The translations under genes were made by a program, and so were the position numbers. Positions 38,215-50,180 of a stretch of 64,000 nt of DNA are shown here, piece by piece (position 1 is the stretch's first letter; the number at the start of each line of letters is the position of its first letter). The notes under the pieces were generated by a model. That model was not told the origin of the DNA. It made no database searches and saw only the letters and a program-made list of their open reading frames with translations. Origin of the DNA: Myoxocephalus aenaeus (Eukaryota; Chordata; Actinopteri; Perciformes; Cottidae); contig JBAMJR010000070.1 of the NCBI GenBank assembly GCA_038501785.1, positions 198,501-262,500 of the forward strand, written 5' to 3'.

Positions 38215-41200
38215 ATATTTTGGTACTAGCCTTTCAAAAAGTGGCCTAGCACTTCAAAGGCTGAGGGATTAGAGGTTTTTTTCATCCCATAATTAATATG
38301 ACGGAGGAGAGCGACAGCACCTGAAAACTGGCCAGAGCCGCCAGTATCCTGCTGTGGCCAGAGAGCACCCCACTACCCACAATGCACCACATGCCGCCTC
38401 CTTCAAAGACACAATACCATGTTAACCACATGTCTTCATTCAATAGGCTTAAGGCTATCTTTCTTGGTTCATGTCTGGTGTTTGAAGACCAAAACAAATA
38501 AATACAACACATGTATTTGTTCAAATTAAAATGAGGAGCTTCACTGTCCCGTTTCTGCTTTAAATACATTTTGGGGAAATTCTTGACATTTCTTTTGGCT
38601 TTTAACCCTTCTGGGTCATTTTTCTTTCCTACCAGGTGGCAGATGAGGCGTCTTTTTGAAGCCTGATCAGTTGCGTTCTCAGTTTCTTGGACACACACAA
38701 AACCAATTGTTTTTATGTGTGTGGCATGCAATGACATATCTATGCATCACCACTAGTTCAAAATCTATTTCAGCATGTTAAGGACATTTCTGGAGAATAC
38801 AATTCACAAGACCCGAATAGACAGGTTTACATGTTCTATGACACACACTGTATTGTAAAATCTGAATTTGACATTTTCTCCTCTAGTTATCTCATGGCAG
38901 AATACAGGTGAGAGGTTACATTGCTTTCAGAGGCAATGCTGATTTGAAATTGCCAGCAGTTGTTTTGGAGAATTCCCTGGTTGCTTTGAAGTGTGCACCC
39001 CACTGAGTGTCCTAACTTTGACACAGAGAGCCATGGCTGCGGCTATTTATACATCTTGTGGGAGAATAGGTTTCCCCATCTGCGGCTATCCCAGCCATGC
39101 CACCGAATTGGTAGTCCGTTAGTTGTAAGTGTGATAATTGAGAGACGTACAAAAGCGTCTTGTTTTAGTGTATCATACGCTGTTGTTTCTCGTTGTTATT
39201 TTCACTGTTGTTGAGGATAGGTGCGTCCTTGGCGACTGCTATATAGCAAAGTACCAGGGTCACAGTCAGCGAGTCCAAACCAATGCATCTCTTACAATTC
39301 TCACAGTCTATTGATTCTCCCTCCGAAATTTATGTTGCTTTTCAGTGGGACCCCCTACTGTGGCCCTCACAGCCTCCCCCACAGGAGGGTCACGGTGACA
39401 CAAGAGTGTTGGGCCAGATGCCGAGTGATCCCCTCTGATGCACCTCCACTTCTAAAAGCCACATCCATCGCCACTGTAGGACAATCAGCCTAGACTCTCA
39501 TTGAAATACCACACACCAGACCTGAATCACCAGCATCGCCCCGCTCTCCTGTTTGCAGTTTTCTTTATTTATTTTTTCATTCTATCAACAACAGCATGTG
39601 TAAATCTCCGGAGCAAATGCTTGGAGAAAAAGAAAAAAAAGATGGGAGAAGAACTGGGGACGATGAAGAGTGCGAAAACAGAAAGAAAGAAGAAGAAAAA
39701 ACACACAAGCGGAGAACAAAACCGCCCAGCTGGTCCACCTTTGCCACTGGAAGCCAGTGAAGTCACCCTGTGTTTTTGTGAGGGTGCGTGTGAACAAAAC
39801 GGTCTTTGAAGTTGTGCTACAGCACTGTACTGTGGCATCACTACGGCCACTACTAAGCCCCTGCAAAAATGTGCCGGGTGATTATAGAAAATGCTATAGA
39901 ATCCAGTAATAAATCAACTAAATTTTCATGCAAATAGCCCCCTCCATGGGGCATTAATGTAGTGTGTGTATAGCCGCATCAATAGTGCATAAAAGGCACA
40001 TTTTGGCACTTAAAAGAGAAATCATTGAGACATCAGAGCCCAAATGCACACAGAACCTTCAAGGTCAAACACTGCGAAATAATGAAACCCTGACACACAG
40101 AGAGACACACACACAAACACACAATTGGGAGGTACAACAAGACTGGAGAGTCGTTAAGGCTTTTATCTTCTGCTCGAAGGAGAAAGATCCACCCGACATC
40201 CCAGAGGGTACTGATCAATCACGGCCTGACTGGTTCAAACTGTTTGTGCTGGATTCCACATCTATCACCATCCGATGGAGCTCTGTGTCCGACTACAGCA
40301 CCCCCCGAAAAAAAGAGCACTTTCAATTAGGGCATGGCGAAATAGATTCACACCACTTGATTTATTGTGCACGACTAATTACACAAGCCTTCTTTTTGCC
40401 TAATGCAGGCGGAGCTGAGACTTAGCCTTGTACTTAAGGAGGTTATTGTCTTATGTTAAATGGCAGGCAGTGACATAGTTTTCATGTCCTTTAGAAAAGC
40501 TCTTGATAATGACATGAAGGATAACAACAGACTGAGCCGCTTTGATGTTTTCGAAAGAAAAAAGGAGAGTCGTTTTTTTTCTTAATAATTAGAAATGTTT
40601 TATCTAATCATGGAATACCTCACAATTTAAAGTGTTAAATGATATTCCCGAGCCATGATTTAAAAGACGAAGACATGTGATATGATGCAAACGTTAAGAA
40701 ACGGGCCTGGAATACGTTCAATTGCCATGACGGCTTTTCAACACTACGTATAAGTGTAGATTATGTCATTTACTTAAATGTTGCCACTACTCTATACCTC
40801 AGGGGGAGAAAGGAAGGCTTAACAATAGGTACAAGCTACAGGCAGAGCACTGGGGCACACTGCAACTCATGAATATCATTAGCTGTGAGCTGAATTTGTA
40901 TTACTTTGGGATTACATCTAACCCTGCAATGCAACCTGATTGTAATTGCGAACAGAAAATATGTAATATATTCATATGTAAAGCAAATGTAAAAATACAA
41001 ATCATGTTGTGGCATTAAACCCATCCCTGTTGGTTAGCTCCTGGAAAGAGGGCAGGGAGTCTGGATTTTATTTTTCCCCTCACAGGGCCGTTTATATAGT
41101 ATAATTCACTGCAGTTCGTAATGTAAACACACATAATGAAACAAGACTAGGTGCTAAATACACGTGTGAGATGTCTTTATTGTCTAAGTACTAACACCTT

Positions 41201-42336
41201 GAAGGCATTTCACTCCTTTTCAGGTAAATAGAAACAAAAGAAACCTCCATGCTCCTTAAATTTACAATAAAATGTACCAGATGGCTTTTACAATTTAATT
41301 TATCCACTAAGCACACAATTATCCACCTACAACATTTACACCCTTGTATTTAACTCTCGGTAATCAGTGCTATCAGGGGACGATTGATCATGCATTTTAG
41401 TCAACCTATACCTTATACGTTAAATGGAAACATCTCCTAATGAAGGCGTTCTTCTGTTGATGCTCGAGTAGCCGCAACGAAGTCGATTCGTAACCTGTGA
41501 CATCCCCTTCACCCAAAGACACTGGATCCCACAGTAGCAGGAGGTGGCAGAAAACGGGTGTCGAGTTTGGAATTTAGACACATTTTCCACCAACAAGCCT
41601 CAAAGAATTTCACAGACTCCCCTGAGACGGTCTACACCTCCCGATAGGTGCTACATCCAAGATGAGAGGTGGTGTGTGATGATGATGTACGATCAGGATT
41701 TCATTAAGAACCAGACTTGTTGCACCAGCCTCTTGGTAGTGATGAGGTCTTCAGGCACTGAAACATGATGTGATTATTAGCCGATCAATATGTGCAATCT
41801 GCTATGCATGCTTTCAAATCAACAAATAATGTGGAGTGATTCCTGAACATTGTCACATTGCAACAGATCCCACCAATTATAACAATTTTGTGGTTTCTGT
41901 CAACACTAGAAAAAACATTTGAGAGAAATGATGCATCAAAAACAGCATGAAGGCGCAATTATATAGCATGCTTTTATTCCGTGTGAACGAGGCAGAATTC
42001 CTATTATTCACGAACAGTAAAAACATTGCATTGACATGAGCTTTAGCCACCTGATGAATAGCAACAACAATATATTGCTATAATGTGACTTTCCAATCAA
42101 AAAACCTCAAAATACAATTTCAATACCCAGATGATTAGCGTCTTCCAATTTGTGCAATTGCGACTTGAGTTTGAAAGAACATCACTGAGTGCGATGTCGT
42201 AAAAACGTTCGGATTAAAAACCCGCGACACTGACACGAGGTTCCACTCTGATTGAATTTGAGAGCTGCTGATCAACCCCCGAGTTAAGGCCAACCGAACA
42301 GGACAGAAGGTGTCAGTTCAGAGCTTAGCTGGAGGC
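38215..42336. other. Intergenic, zic1 3' desert
   Basis: No supported gene. It contains an ACCCACAATGCA element shared in reverse orientation with 30968-30987 (here about 38375-38387), A-rich tracts at 39626-39720, and unique AT-rich sequence. Frames of about 150 codons (38282-38737 minus, 39964-40425 plus) lack any recognisable domain. Confidence 0.55.
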
Positions 42337-42474
42337 ATGAACGCCAAACTCCTCCTTAAGCAAGATGAAAGAATGTTCCGCTTGATACGAACCCGCCTAA
42401 ACACTTTGACGGATGTGATGGACCAACCCCCCCCGAAAAGACGTGTAGTGACGCCAGATGATCTGCTCAGGTAA
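42337..42474 (+). CDS. Short coding-like frame ending at a splice donor (hypothetical, weak)
   Basis: A 45-codon frame from ATG (G at -3) with coding-like composition: Leu/Arg/Asp/Lys-rich, including KQDERMFRLIRTRLNTLTD and PPPKRRVVTPDD. Its last codon overlaps CTCAG|GTAAGC, a consensus splice donor at 42471. The frame stays open upstream to an in-frame TGA near 42260. It could be a first coding exon or a chance frame in a conserved non-coding element. I recognise no family, and no matching downstream exon was identified. Confidence 0.15.
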   Translation: MNAKLLLKQDERMFRLIRTRLNTLTDVMDQPPPKRRVVTPDDLLR

Positions 42475-44049
42475 GCACCGTCGTGCGTTTCAAAGTGCTT
42501 TACATTACAACTCGTTTCAAAGTCACTGCTAGTCTGCAGCTCGACAGATTTCCTGCCCATGCGGATGTGTGGCGAAGTCACGGATGTCTTGGAGGCACAG
42601 GTGATAATAGGGCCCTAATCGCCATGCTGGTTCTGCTTGTCCCTCTCAATGTCACATATCCGGATGAATGTGGTAAATATCAGCCCAGAGTTGGAATAAT
42701 GCCACTTTATCTGGTTTCGTCAGACCAAGGTCTTGGTCACATGACGTGGGTGAAAGATGAAAGGTGTATGTGTAACATTCTCTGATAGTGTACTGTATAA
42801 TCACCAGGTTAATACTATTTGGAAGTTGCAAATTTGGATTAAAAATAAAGCCGAAATGCATATTTTTGCATGCAAGATGTAAAAGCTTTCTGAACGAAAG
42901 GCGGCTGCTTTGAGGGTTATTAGCATTCATGACACAGACAGGTGATCAGAGCAGACAAGTGGAGAGATCCAGCCTTTGGTCAATGGGAGTTTTCTTCAAC
43001 ATGTCATTGCACAGTTATGGAGATAACAATAAGTTACTCATTTGTCTCACACTTTGCATTTTTTTAAGCCACGTTTTTATGACATAAATCAGTAAAAGCA
43101 ATTCCCTCCACACAATGGTTTGATGAGGACGGATCTTGGCAGAAACACAGTGCCCCCGTCCCTCCTCTTACCCTCGACCATACCGGCTGCACCTCATCCA
43201 GCCATGCCTTACCAGCACCCCTGCTGTTCAATACCATCTCATTTGTCATGTATCAAACGCAAATTTCAACGCATTGGCCTCACATATGCCATGGATGAAG
43301 GAGTCTGCCACATTGATGCTCTGGCTGCTGTCCAATCCTCAGCTGAATAAACACAGGGGCCATTTGCAGGTTGGCAGACACTAAGATGTTTGTCTTTCAA
43401 GGCAATCCACCTCCCTCCCTTTACTCCAGTTGACCCCCTTCCCTTTCAAACGCAAAGGGGAAAAAAACGCAGAGAGCTTCCAACTGAACACGTCACTATG
43501 ATGTCCGGCACTTGAGCAGCTGAGATTGGCATTCATGGAGTTTCTTGCGTCAGGGCAGAAATGTTACAGTTGTGAGAGGACCGACGTAGAAGAGGATAAA
43601 AAACCTCAAACTTTAGAGGACATTATATCAAAGGGACCAGATCAAATAGGATGAAATGGATGGTTTTGAATGATTAATTCCTGCAATAACAAATCCGATC
43701 TGCAAACTGAAATGCAGATTAGAACAAAAAGTAAATATTGATACTAAGGTTAATTAAGCAATTACACATATATAAGGAATCCTGATATTTGATTATAATT
43801 ATTTCATCAAATGCTATAGTAGCCTCAAACCTCTCCTCTAGAAATTATATTCTGCTAATTTGTTTGGCCAGTTTTTGCACAGAGGTTGGTGGATGGTGGC
43901 TTAAAAAGGGCAGGAATCTGAAACTGCAGAACAAGGTTTGCATCCTGAGTTATGCTAAATCAATTCACTTTGGTTACATTTAGGGACAAAAATGTGGTTT
44001 GGTTAGATATTGATAATGGAAACACATTTGCTTCTTGCTTTCAGTCACG
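42475..44049. other. Intergenic, zic1 3' desert
   Basis: No supported gene or clear repeat; unique sequence with a C-rich patch (43140-43210) that yields chance frames. Confidence 0.6.
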
Positions 44050-44635
44050 TTTTAGCCATGCTGGCGACATGGTTCATTGAACCATTTGAGGGTCCACTAC
44101 TTTGGTCAAGACTAAAATTACACAATTAGATTGCCATGGACTTTGTTACAGGTATCCATGATGCCCAGATAATTATTCATAATGATATTGGTGACTTGGC
44201 TGACACAAATAGATTGACATTTGTGGTTTTTGAGTGGAATGTCTCGACACTTATTGGATGTATTGCCATGACATTTAGATCATTTTGGTGGTTATCCCTC
44301 GTTTTCTCTAGTGCGATCATAATTAAGAAAATATAAAATGTCCAATAGGTTGGTTTATTGACAAATACCTGCAAAACTAATGTCATTCCCATCAGCCCTA
44401 GGTATAGTTTATGTTGTTTAGTGTGAATTAACAAATGCTAGCATGCTAGTCAGGCTCATGATGGGATGCGGTTTAACTTGCAGTGATTTTATTTCTGCAC
44501 TTGAAGGGAATACACTCCTCACAACTGGATCCCAGAATAGAACATATGAACCTATATGCGAAACTAAGATGATGCAATAATAAACATTGCACCTGCTGAA
44601 CATCAGCATGTTAGCATTTAGCTACAAAAACACTA
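44050..44635 (+). mobile_element. Abundant percomorph interspersed repeat (GCATGTTAGCAT type)
   Basis: Contains in order CCACTACTTTGGTCAAGACT, ATTGCCATGGACTTTG, TTATTGGATGTATTGCCATGACATTT, ACAAATACCTGCAAAACTAATG followed by TCATTCCCATCAGCC, TGCTAGCATGCTAG, and AACATTGCACCTGCTGAACATCAGCATGTTAGCATTTAGCT. This succession matches, from memory, a repeat found in very many copies in percomorph fishes. The element class is not certain (possibly a retroelement tail). Moderately diverged; no coding capacity. Confidence 0.7.
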
Positions 44636-44685
44636 TCTTTAAATACATTTTGTAATTTTCTTATTGCTATGTCTTCGAGCGCCTC

Positions 44686-44791
<106 letters not shown>

Positions 44792-45379
44792 CAGAGTGTG
44801 AGAATACTTTATAAACTCAATGTTTCAGTGATGTGTCTGTCTCTCTAAACTCCATCTGCTCAAACAGCTCACTGTAAAACTCAAATGAAAAACATGAGGA
44901 TGGTAAATGGAGCTCAATCCAACCTCCCGGAAAAATGGTAACAAGAAACAACAAAACCTAGGCTAAAACAAATGCTACTCTGAAGACACTGTCCTATTGT
45001 GTATTCATGACCCGGCTCTTCTTTGGAGATGGCCTTTCAACAACACAAAAGCAAGCAGGGTCTGCTGTTTCTGTCGGTTTAAACAAATAACAATGATGCA
45101 ACAGGAGTGCTTCCAGTGAATGTGAAATACACTGTTGAATCACCCACAATGGTTTACCACGCATCACAACAGCCAGGACAGGCTCAATATTAACATTTCC
45201 TTTTGACATGTGGCAAAAGGTTTTCTTTTACCCATGGAGGTTGAATGGGAATCAGTGGATAATAAGAAATTAAAAGGTAAAGAGGACACAGGGGAAAGAG
45301 CGAGAGAGAAAGCCAAATCCTAGCCCTAGGGCTTAATGTTAGAACACAATGGCCGCCAAGGCAGTAAAGGAGTCGACAT

Positions 45380-45640
45380 TTCTTATTCGCCCCCTCCCCT
45401 AGTGCCACCTGCATTACAATTAACCTCATGGCAACCTTGAGGTCTCTGATTAGTGATGGCCTATTGTCTCGATCCCATTAATGCTTGGCCCCCACTCTGC
45501 CCTCAGCGCACTCACATCAACAAATCAAACCCAGTTTCCGGCAGGGTCTTTTACTGCAGGGAGCTGGCCTTTAATTTGGGACCGCTAACTAAGGGATGGC
45601 TGCAGAGAGCTGCTCTAGGTACCTGTAAGGCTAACACTGA
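45380..45640. promoter_or_regulatory. Candidate conserved enhancer block
   Basis: Repeat-free sequence with CATTACAATTAACC, TCTGATTAGTGATGG, CCCATTAATGCTTGG and CCTTTAATTTGGG separated by GC-balanced spacers. Frames here (64-79 codons) are at chance level. Regulatory role is inferred. Confidence 0.33.
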
Positions 45641-45964
45641 AACCTAAAAAGAGTATGCTATATGAATGCAAATACTGTTTGTAGTATCAGATGGCAAAAG
45701 CTGCCATTTTCAGTGTAAACGAGTTGCAGGGAATCAGGGATGGAAACTGGAAGAATACAACAGGAAATGGATACTTTCCTTTGCCTAATTGATAATGACA
45801 ACTGTAAAATACAAATTGAGAAAAAATACAAAACATGGAATCAAAGCTTTTTATCAATGTAAATGAAATACATGGAACTGGAAGCATCCTAACAATTCAA
45901 AGCATGCCAGATGTTAGGAACCCCTCAAGGAATAAACTGACACATTAAACATAATATCATCTCA

Positions 45965-46000
45965 TGCACTGGAGTGCAATCACTGCCTCCCTCGAGGGAG
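45965..46000. repeat. Adjacent palindromes
   Basis: TGCACTGGAGTGCA (45965-45978; 6-bp arms, 2-bp centre) is followed by the perfect 14-bp palindrome CTCCCTCGAGGGAG (45987-46000). Confidence 0.9.
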
Positions 46001-47479
46001 TTGTTACACTATGTGTTGCAGCCACAGTTTAAATCTCAAGAACTAAACTAATGCACCGCAGACGGGGTTGGCCCACGCAAAGATTACACTTGGGAGCTCC
46101 GACTGGCTTGGGACTTCCACACAGAGAACATAAACTGTGTTTTTATTTGAATCAAGTTCAAAAAGAGTAGTTGCATCTGATATCATCGGGGAGATACACA
46201 TCAAACAATTTTATGTAAGCTGGCAGCCATTAGCGCAGTCTTTCCTCCCATTCCCCACTGCCGGTTCTTTCTTAAATCACACATTTCAGCGGAAACAAGG
46301 CCAAAATATTCACACAGTATTAATAATAAGACAATAAATGCATGTCAAAGAGAGTTGCCAACATGTTTTAAAGACGATAAAAAAAATGTTCTTCATATAA
46401 AAATAAATAAATAATCGCAATGAGTAAAAGTAGCTTTACAATATCATAAATGACATTATAAAAACAAACAGTTGTGAGATGTAATGCATATGTAATACTT
46501 CAATAACGAGACCAAGTAGAAACCATCTTATAGTTTTAGTCACTGAACAGTGCAAGTTTTTGTTGGACAAAAAATGAAGAACAAATTACACTAATGTTAT
46601 CTTTATAATACATTTCATTTACTGCAATTAGAATACCGTAAGGATTGCAAATACTAAATGTTTAGTATTCATGTGTGTGGAGGTATGATAATAAACTCAC
46701 ATTTTGTAGTAATAAAAAAGCGGACATAATGGCTGATAATAAGACAACATAAAGAGCGTATTATCAAAGTGTTTGTGAAGCTCATTCTTTTTACATTTTG
46801 TTTTATTGTTGAACAGTTGTTTTTAACAATTGCTTTTTTAAATAATTGTGAATCAGCCAGCATGTGTCATGTGACCTCCAATCCCAACTGGCCAAAAATG
46901 TTCTCATATATCAGCCCTGTCCATAGGCTTGCAAAGGAACATATATCAAATAAAATAAATGCGTACTTTCTTTCATACCTCTGTTACAACAAAAACATAC
47001 AATATGACTTCACCAAAAGCCTTAGTTTGAAAATGTATTTCTCAATATCAAATATTTCAAAAGTTGTGAAGAATCACAGACTAGCTGCAACCAGGCTAAG
47101 TAGTCAGCAACATACGACTTACATACAACTACTACTATCTATGTTGCAAGTAGAGGGATACCAAATAGGGGGAAGGGACACACGCAAGAGCTACCTCTTT
47201 GTGACCAGGGAAACACAAGTTTATGAATATAACATCTGTATTATTATTGTAACAATCTGTAAAACAAAATTCTCCTTTTAATCTGTACAAAAGAAATCAA
47301 AGATGTGCAGCACGCAACGCTGATAGTGATCTGATTAGTTATGTCAATTAAATGTTGAGAAACTTCTACAGACAAGGCTAATAGAGGGAATATAACTACC
47401 TGGAGCTTTTTTTTGTAATTGCATACTTTGAATATTGTAGCTGGATATTAGCATCAGCTTTCTTGGATCTTCTGCTCTA
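46001..47479. other. Intergenic, zic1 3' desert
   Basis: AT-rich. The 170-codon frame at 46769-47281 lacks domain features, has AT-driven composition (Ile/Phe/Asn/Lys) and no splice context, so it is treated as chance. A short GTTTTTGTTGGACAAAAAATG near 46555 may be another remnant of the AATCGATTA-type repeat. Confidence 0.55.
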
Positions 47480-47710
47480 TTCATTTGTTTTATGCTGGCA
47501 CTAATGGCCATCCAAGCTCCACAGATAGACTCTGGGGGACAAAAGGGGTCAATTTATTCCAACTTAAAAGAAAATATTGGTGTTTCTGAGCTTTTTGCTC
47601 GTCTCTTTCATTGTTAGCTCAAAGCCACTTAGACTGTTGTTCAAGCCGTGGAGTGTGTCATTAGATGAGCAATTCATCTAATGCCACATTAATCTTCTAC
47701 TGTTCACATC
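47480..47710. promoter_or_regulatory. Candidate regulatory block containing a long inverted repeat
   Basis: Unique sequence with TTATGCTGGCACTAATGGCC, GTCAATTTATTCC and, at 47652-47690, an inverted repeat whose arms contain ATTAG and CTAAT homeodomain half-sites. CACATTAATC follows. The block may be an enhancer; the inverted repeat is directly visible, the function is not. Confidence 0.35.
47652..47690. repeat. Inverted repeat, 17-bp arms, 5-bp spacer
   Basis: The perfect 10-bp arms CATTAGATGA (47659-47668) and TCATCTAATG (47674-47683) enclose GCAAT. Pairing extends outward through one mismatch (47658/47684) to TGTG/CACA and two further positions, one a G-T pair. Confidence 0.9.
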
Positions 47711-49959
47711 TTGGTATCCGCAGGATCATCAGACATCCTGGACGATCTGATGGGAAAATTGATCAAAACAGAGATGTGTCCAATTGATTTGAATAGATAG
47801 TATCTCGCTGTCCGGTTAATAGCAACTTCACAGTTGATATCGTTATTGCGTCTTCATCAAGGCCCAGGTGAGGCTTGAAATTATGGAGAAAGAGATTCCA
47901 AGGATGTTTTTTTCTTTCTTCTCTCCAGTAGAAGAAGGCAGACCCATTAAGTATTTAATCCATCCTGGCCCAGGTGTGTCTCTCTGTCCAGCTAAGCAAT
48001 ACAACAGTTACACCAATTATGGACTGTCCAGTGTGCAGGTGGCAGAGAAACTTTTGGGGCACACCTGCCAGCTGATTCAACCATTAGACTACGTACCACA
48101 CTGTCTATAGCCCCGGTCCCCTGGGGACAACCCTCACCATGCAGGTGCAGAGAAGGAGAAACCGTGATGGATTACTCCAGATTTAGCAATTGCTTCCTCC
48201 AAAACCTCTTTCAGCGTATGTGAATGAGACAACTGGATGCATATGTTCCTTGCATTGCTAAGGACACTTGTTTTCATGCTACAATAAATGGTTTTCAACT
48301 AGAAAGCAGTCAAATAAAGAGATGTTTTTACAGCGGTCTGAACCATTATTTCATGGTTTTGAATTTTGACTAACTATTTGACATTTACAAATAGTTGGAA
48401 AGTGTAGTAAGCTTTGCCTCCAGTCCATAAAATGTGGAAAAATTGAAACTCCTAACTTTGCCGTCCACTTTCGTTAAGCTTCAAAACATGTTTTCTTCTC
48501 CCACTGAAAACATTCAGCGGCCACAGAGCTGCCACATTGCTTAAATGCTTCACTCAGCAGCCATGAGACTAACCATACTCTGACCACACCGCTGTACTGC
48601 CAGGTCCAACACAAAATAACACTGCAATGAAGATTCATAGAACCAGAATATAAAAATCTCTTTCAACTCCAATCCATAAAACTGAATACCATAACTGGTT
48701 TTAATTCCCAAAATCTTATTTCAATTATCCTTTTATTTCAAAGCTTCCTATAATAATTTATTATCTGGGATACCAAACGCAAGATGGCCATTTTATAGAG
48801 AAAAGTAAGATAAATTATGGTATTTTCTGCACTGGATAGCTTGCCACGATAAAAAATTTAAATTAAAAAACAGATGATAATCTTTTTTTATGCAATTTAA
48901 CAATACTAATTTGTCATGGATGAAAATGAATACCATAAACTTCACATACAGCTGGAATTCATAAAGGAATATAAATCGATTCCATTAATATTCTTAGAGG
49001 AATGCTTCGGCCTGGTATTATCTTCCACAAGATTCATCAATGCTCGTAGTTATTGTCCAGACCCCCCATGGTTGCAATTCTTTATCCTTGCCATCTCGGT
49101 AAACTGCATTATTTAGTTAAGAAGATGTAATTCTATTCCCCTCACACAATCTGCGAGACTCCGGGCCGGCCGAAAACAGTCGCACGTAAGTGGGTTTGCA
49201 CATATAACGGCTTAGTGTGTTTAAGTTATAGATCCCAGATTTCAAATCCAGATGAAAAGACTCCCCTGATTTTACACAAGAAGGGATTAGAGGTTGGTTG
49301 CACTCAAGCCTCTGATAGATATTACTCTATTAATTCCTTATATTTATGTAAATCTTTTGTGTATCATGTATCCATATGGCGAACCACAAAGATAATGTGC
49401 ATTGGTTCAATACCAAACCAGATGTTGACTTATCTGAACTGCGCAATTGGTCTTTCCTTTAAAAAGCACACATGCATCAAAACATAAATCGACACAAAAG
49501 AAGAAGAAAATGGTTTGAACACTAAACAAATCCATTTGCATTTGATTTAGTTGACATGTAAATGAATCATTTAGCTCTTTGAGGAGCTATTACACACTGC
49601 TGCACTGTCTGCTGTTGTGCAGCTTGATTTCAATGCTCATCATCTCAGCAATTCAGAGTGGTGTTTTTAATCGAGCCGGTAAACAAAATAATCATTAACC
49701 AACAATGCAAGGAAAGCGTTTTGTCTTGGTAAAATATTATACCAGGTGAGGCTCCGTGTCTTGACAGGTCGCCATTTTCGAGCCACTAATTTGCTCTCTT
49801 TGTGGCAGTGGCAACTCCCAGCACAGCAGCAGGACAATTACATCCAGGTGCAAGGATTTGATTCAACAAATTCTAGGTGGATCATTCCAGCTTGCTCCGG
49901 GCCCACCCCCCTCCACTCCCTCTCTTTGCCGCGTTGTCTCTCTTCTGGGCCAGCTTAGA
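47711..49959. other. Intergenic, zic1 3' desert
   Basis: No supported gene or recognisable repeat; short frames only. AT-rich unique sequence. Confidence 0.6.
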
Positions 49960-50180
49960 ACAGATGCCCTTGAAGAATCTACAGCTCTCACAAGTGACGG
50001 AGGACCTTGACAAAAAGCTGAAACACTTCCAGAAACTTGAAAGTCATGAACCGTGTTGTATGTTACAATAATTGGAATGGCAGCAACTGGAAACATTCCC
50101 CTGAATATTACAGAAGATAATGGCACATGCTAATGAGCATGGAATCAAGCCAATCAAACAATTAGAAGAGAAAGAGACAG
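49960..50180. promoter_or_regulatory. Candidate conserved enhancer block
   Basis: Repeat-free sequence with ACAATAATTGGAATGG, GGCACATGCTAATGAGCATGG (containing the inverted CATGCTAATGAGCATG) and AGCCAATCAAACAATTAG. Overlapping frames on both strands have no domain features. Inferred regulatory element. Confidence 0.33.

Noticed and set aside
38282..38737. 151-codon minus-strand frame
   Set aside because: No domain recognised, and it overlaps a repeat-like ACCCACAATGCA fragment.
46769..47281. 170-codon plus-strand frame
   Set aside because: AT-biased residues (Ile, Phe, Asn, Lys), no domain or splice context.
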